Assembly (NCBI GenBank): GCA_029961075.1
Contig: JASBVL010000038.1
Location: forward strand, 1 to 33,826
DNA length: 33,826 nucleotides
Source of the DNA: Sphaerobacter sp.
GTDB lineage: Bacteria > Chloroflexota > Chloroflexia > Thermomicrobiales > Thermomicrobiaceae
Direction of reading: 5' to 3'
The number at the start of each line of letters is the position of its first letter. Position 1 is the first letter of the stretch. A program made the translations under genes and the position numbers. Below, one piece after another: positions 32,955 to 33,826 of this stretch. The notes under the pieces were generated by a model that saw only the letters and a list, made by a program, of their open reading frames with translations, was not told the origin of the DNA and did not search any database.

Positions 32955-33548
32955 ATGGCCGAGAAGTCCACGTTCGAACCCAGCAAGTACATCACCCGGG
33001 TCGGCGGCGGGGACTACCTCGAAGTCAAGTGGCGCCTGGTGTGGTTCCGCAGCGAACATCCCGAGGGTCACATCGAGACCGAGCTCGTCAGCCACGAAGG
33101 GGCGACGGCCGTCTTCCGGGCCAAGGTCACCATCCCAGGCGGCGGATCGGCCACCGGCTGGGGTAGCGAGTCGGCCGACGACTTCCGCGACTACCTGGAG
33201 AAAGCCGAGACGAAGGCCCTCGGTCGAGCGCTGGCCGCCCTCGGCTACGGCACCCAGTTCTGCCCGGACTTCGAGTTCGGCGCGACATCGACCAGCGCGA
33301 CGGGCGCGGTGGTCGACTCGCCCATCGATATGGAGCGCACCCGCGGCCGGCAGCGCGCCGATGGGGCAACGTCGCCGGCCACGCCCCGGCAGATCAAGTT
33401 CCTCCAGGCGATTGCCCGCGAGGTGGGGCTGAGCGAGGAGGAGCTGGACGCCGAGGCGCAGGAGACGTTCGGCAACCGGGTCGAGGAGCTCTCCCGCCGG
33501 GATGCCTCGACGCTGATCGAGAGCCTGCAGCGGCGGCGGGCCGGCTAG
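32955..33548 (+). CDS. Probable single-strand-annealing recombination protein (Rad52/ERF-like)
   Basis: 197 residues. The N-terminal 8-108 region (YITRVGGGDYLEVKWRLVWF, an ETELVSHEGATAVFRAKVTI strand pair, GWGSESADDF, then DYLEKAETKALGRALAALGYG) has the strand-strand-helix pattern and the A-x-T-x-A-x-G-R-A-L helix of phage-type annealing proteins such as ERF, Sak and Rad52-like families. After a linker (109-142), residues 143-192 (PRQIKFLQAIAREVGLS, FGNRVEELSRRDASTLIESLQ) resemble the C-terminal domain often attached to such proteins. I infer DNA-strand annealing in repair; family membership is by eye only. AGGAGG lies before the ATG. A LexA-type box covers its start, and it is divergent from dnaN-recF. 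Confidence 0.6.
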   Translation: MAEKSTFEPSKYITRVGGGDYLEVKWRLVWFRSEHPEGHIETELVSHEGATAVFRAKVTIPGGGSATGWGSESADDFRDYLEKAETKALGRALAALGYGTQFCPDFEFGATSTSATGAVVDSPIDMERTRGRQRADGATSPATPRQIKFLQAIAREVGLSEEELDAEAQETFGNRVEELSRRDASTLIESLQRRRAG

Positions 33549-33599
33549 CCGGCCGCCGCTGCCTGACTCGCCATCTGTGCCAGGGAGGACGACGCGACC

Positions 33600-33824
33600 A
33601 TGGTAGCAGCACCCGCATCTGCCGTGACAACCCCCAGCGTGGCAGCGGATCTCGAGGAGCTGAAGCGCCGGCGCAAGGCGCTCCAGCTCCGGCTGGAGGA
33701 CGGCTACCAGCGCATCGAGCAGGGCCTGCGGGAGGGCCGAGACGTCACGCGCTGGGAGGACTTCTGGGTCCAGCTCCTCGACGAGTACGTCCGCCTGTGC
33801 GACGCCATCCGGGCCAGCGAATAG
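33600..33824 (+). CDS. Small coiled-coil protein, function unknown
   Basis: 74 residues, which I do not recognise. Residues 17-50 (LEELKRRRKALQLRLEDGYQRIEQG) look like an amphipathic coiled coil, followed by TRWEDFWVQLLDEYVRLCDAI, a second helix with three aromatic residues. No metal, nucleotide or catalytic motif. GGGAGG lies eleven bases before the ATG, rather far. It begins 51 bp after the annealing-protein gene in the same direction with no promoter or terminator between, so it is probably in the same SOS-type operon and may be an accessory factor. It ends two bases before the window edge. Confidence 0.65.
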   Translation: MVAAPASAVTTPSVAADLEELKRRRKALQLRLEDGYQRIEQGLREGRDVTRWEDFWVQLLDEYVRLCDAIRASE

Positions 33825-33826
33825 CA

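Noticed and set aside
1-33826. CRISPR arrays, insertion sequences, prophage
   Set aside because: No regularly spaced repeats, transposase or phage structural genes were found in the window.

Overview
The window is a continuous stretch of chromosomal DNA, very GC-rich (roughly two thirds G+C by eye), densely packed with housekeeping genes and showing no insertion sequence, prophage or CRISPR array. The combination of a split glycine decarboxylase (GcvPA type), the small-subunit PurS/PurQ/PurL enzyme, an FchA-FolD-Fhs one-carbon cluster, a glmS ribozyme and a Bacillus-type LexA box suggests a Gram-positive-like, deep-branching bacterium. My best guess is Chloroflexota, perhaps Thermomicrobia (Sphaerobacter-like), but this is inference from gene style and was not tested by a search.

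Region 1 (1-14059, all minus strand) is a run of twelve genes transcribed leftwards: mtaB, purB, purC, purS, purQ, purL, purF, gcvT, gcvH, gcvPA, der and the 5' part of glyA (cut by the window edge). Most gaps are 14-43 bp. Internal promoter-like sites precede purF, gcvT and glyA. Glycine cleavage and SHMT supply C1 units to the purine pathway, so the run is a metabolic unit with two unrelated passengers (mtaB, der). gcvPB, the PLP-binding half of the P protein, is not in the window.

Region 2 (14060-14616) is the divergent leader of glmS. It carries a good promoter and a glmS ribozyme. Region 3 (14617-21578, plus strand) holds glmS, tatD, rdgB, an orphan Mur-ligase-like protein, a PHP-domain phosphatase-like protein and a PolX-type protein whose polymerase active site has lost two of its three aspartates. 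Its stop overlaps that of the convergent dnaE (21567-25070, minus), so three proteins with PHP domains lie side by side.

Region 4 (25248-29656) has an XRE-family regulator with a consensus promoter, operator-like palindromes and one perfect DnaA box. Divergent from it is fchA-folD-fhs, which interconverts formate, formyl-, methenyl- and methylene-THF. fchA appears to start at CTG, and FolD lacks the usual cyclohydrolase lysine, which would make FchA the cyclohydrolase of the set. A small membrane protein follows.

Region 5 (29657-33826) has a structured non-coding stretch, tRNA-Gln(CUG), recF, dnaN and, divergent from dnaN, a probable single-strand-annealing recombination protein with a LexA-type box over its transcription start, followed by a 74-residue coiled-coil protein. 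dnaA is not next to dnaN.
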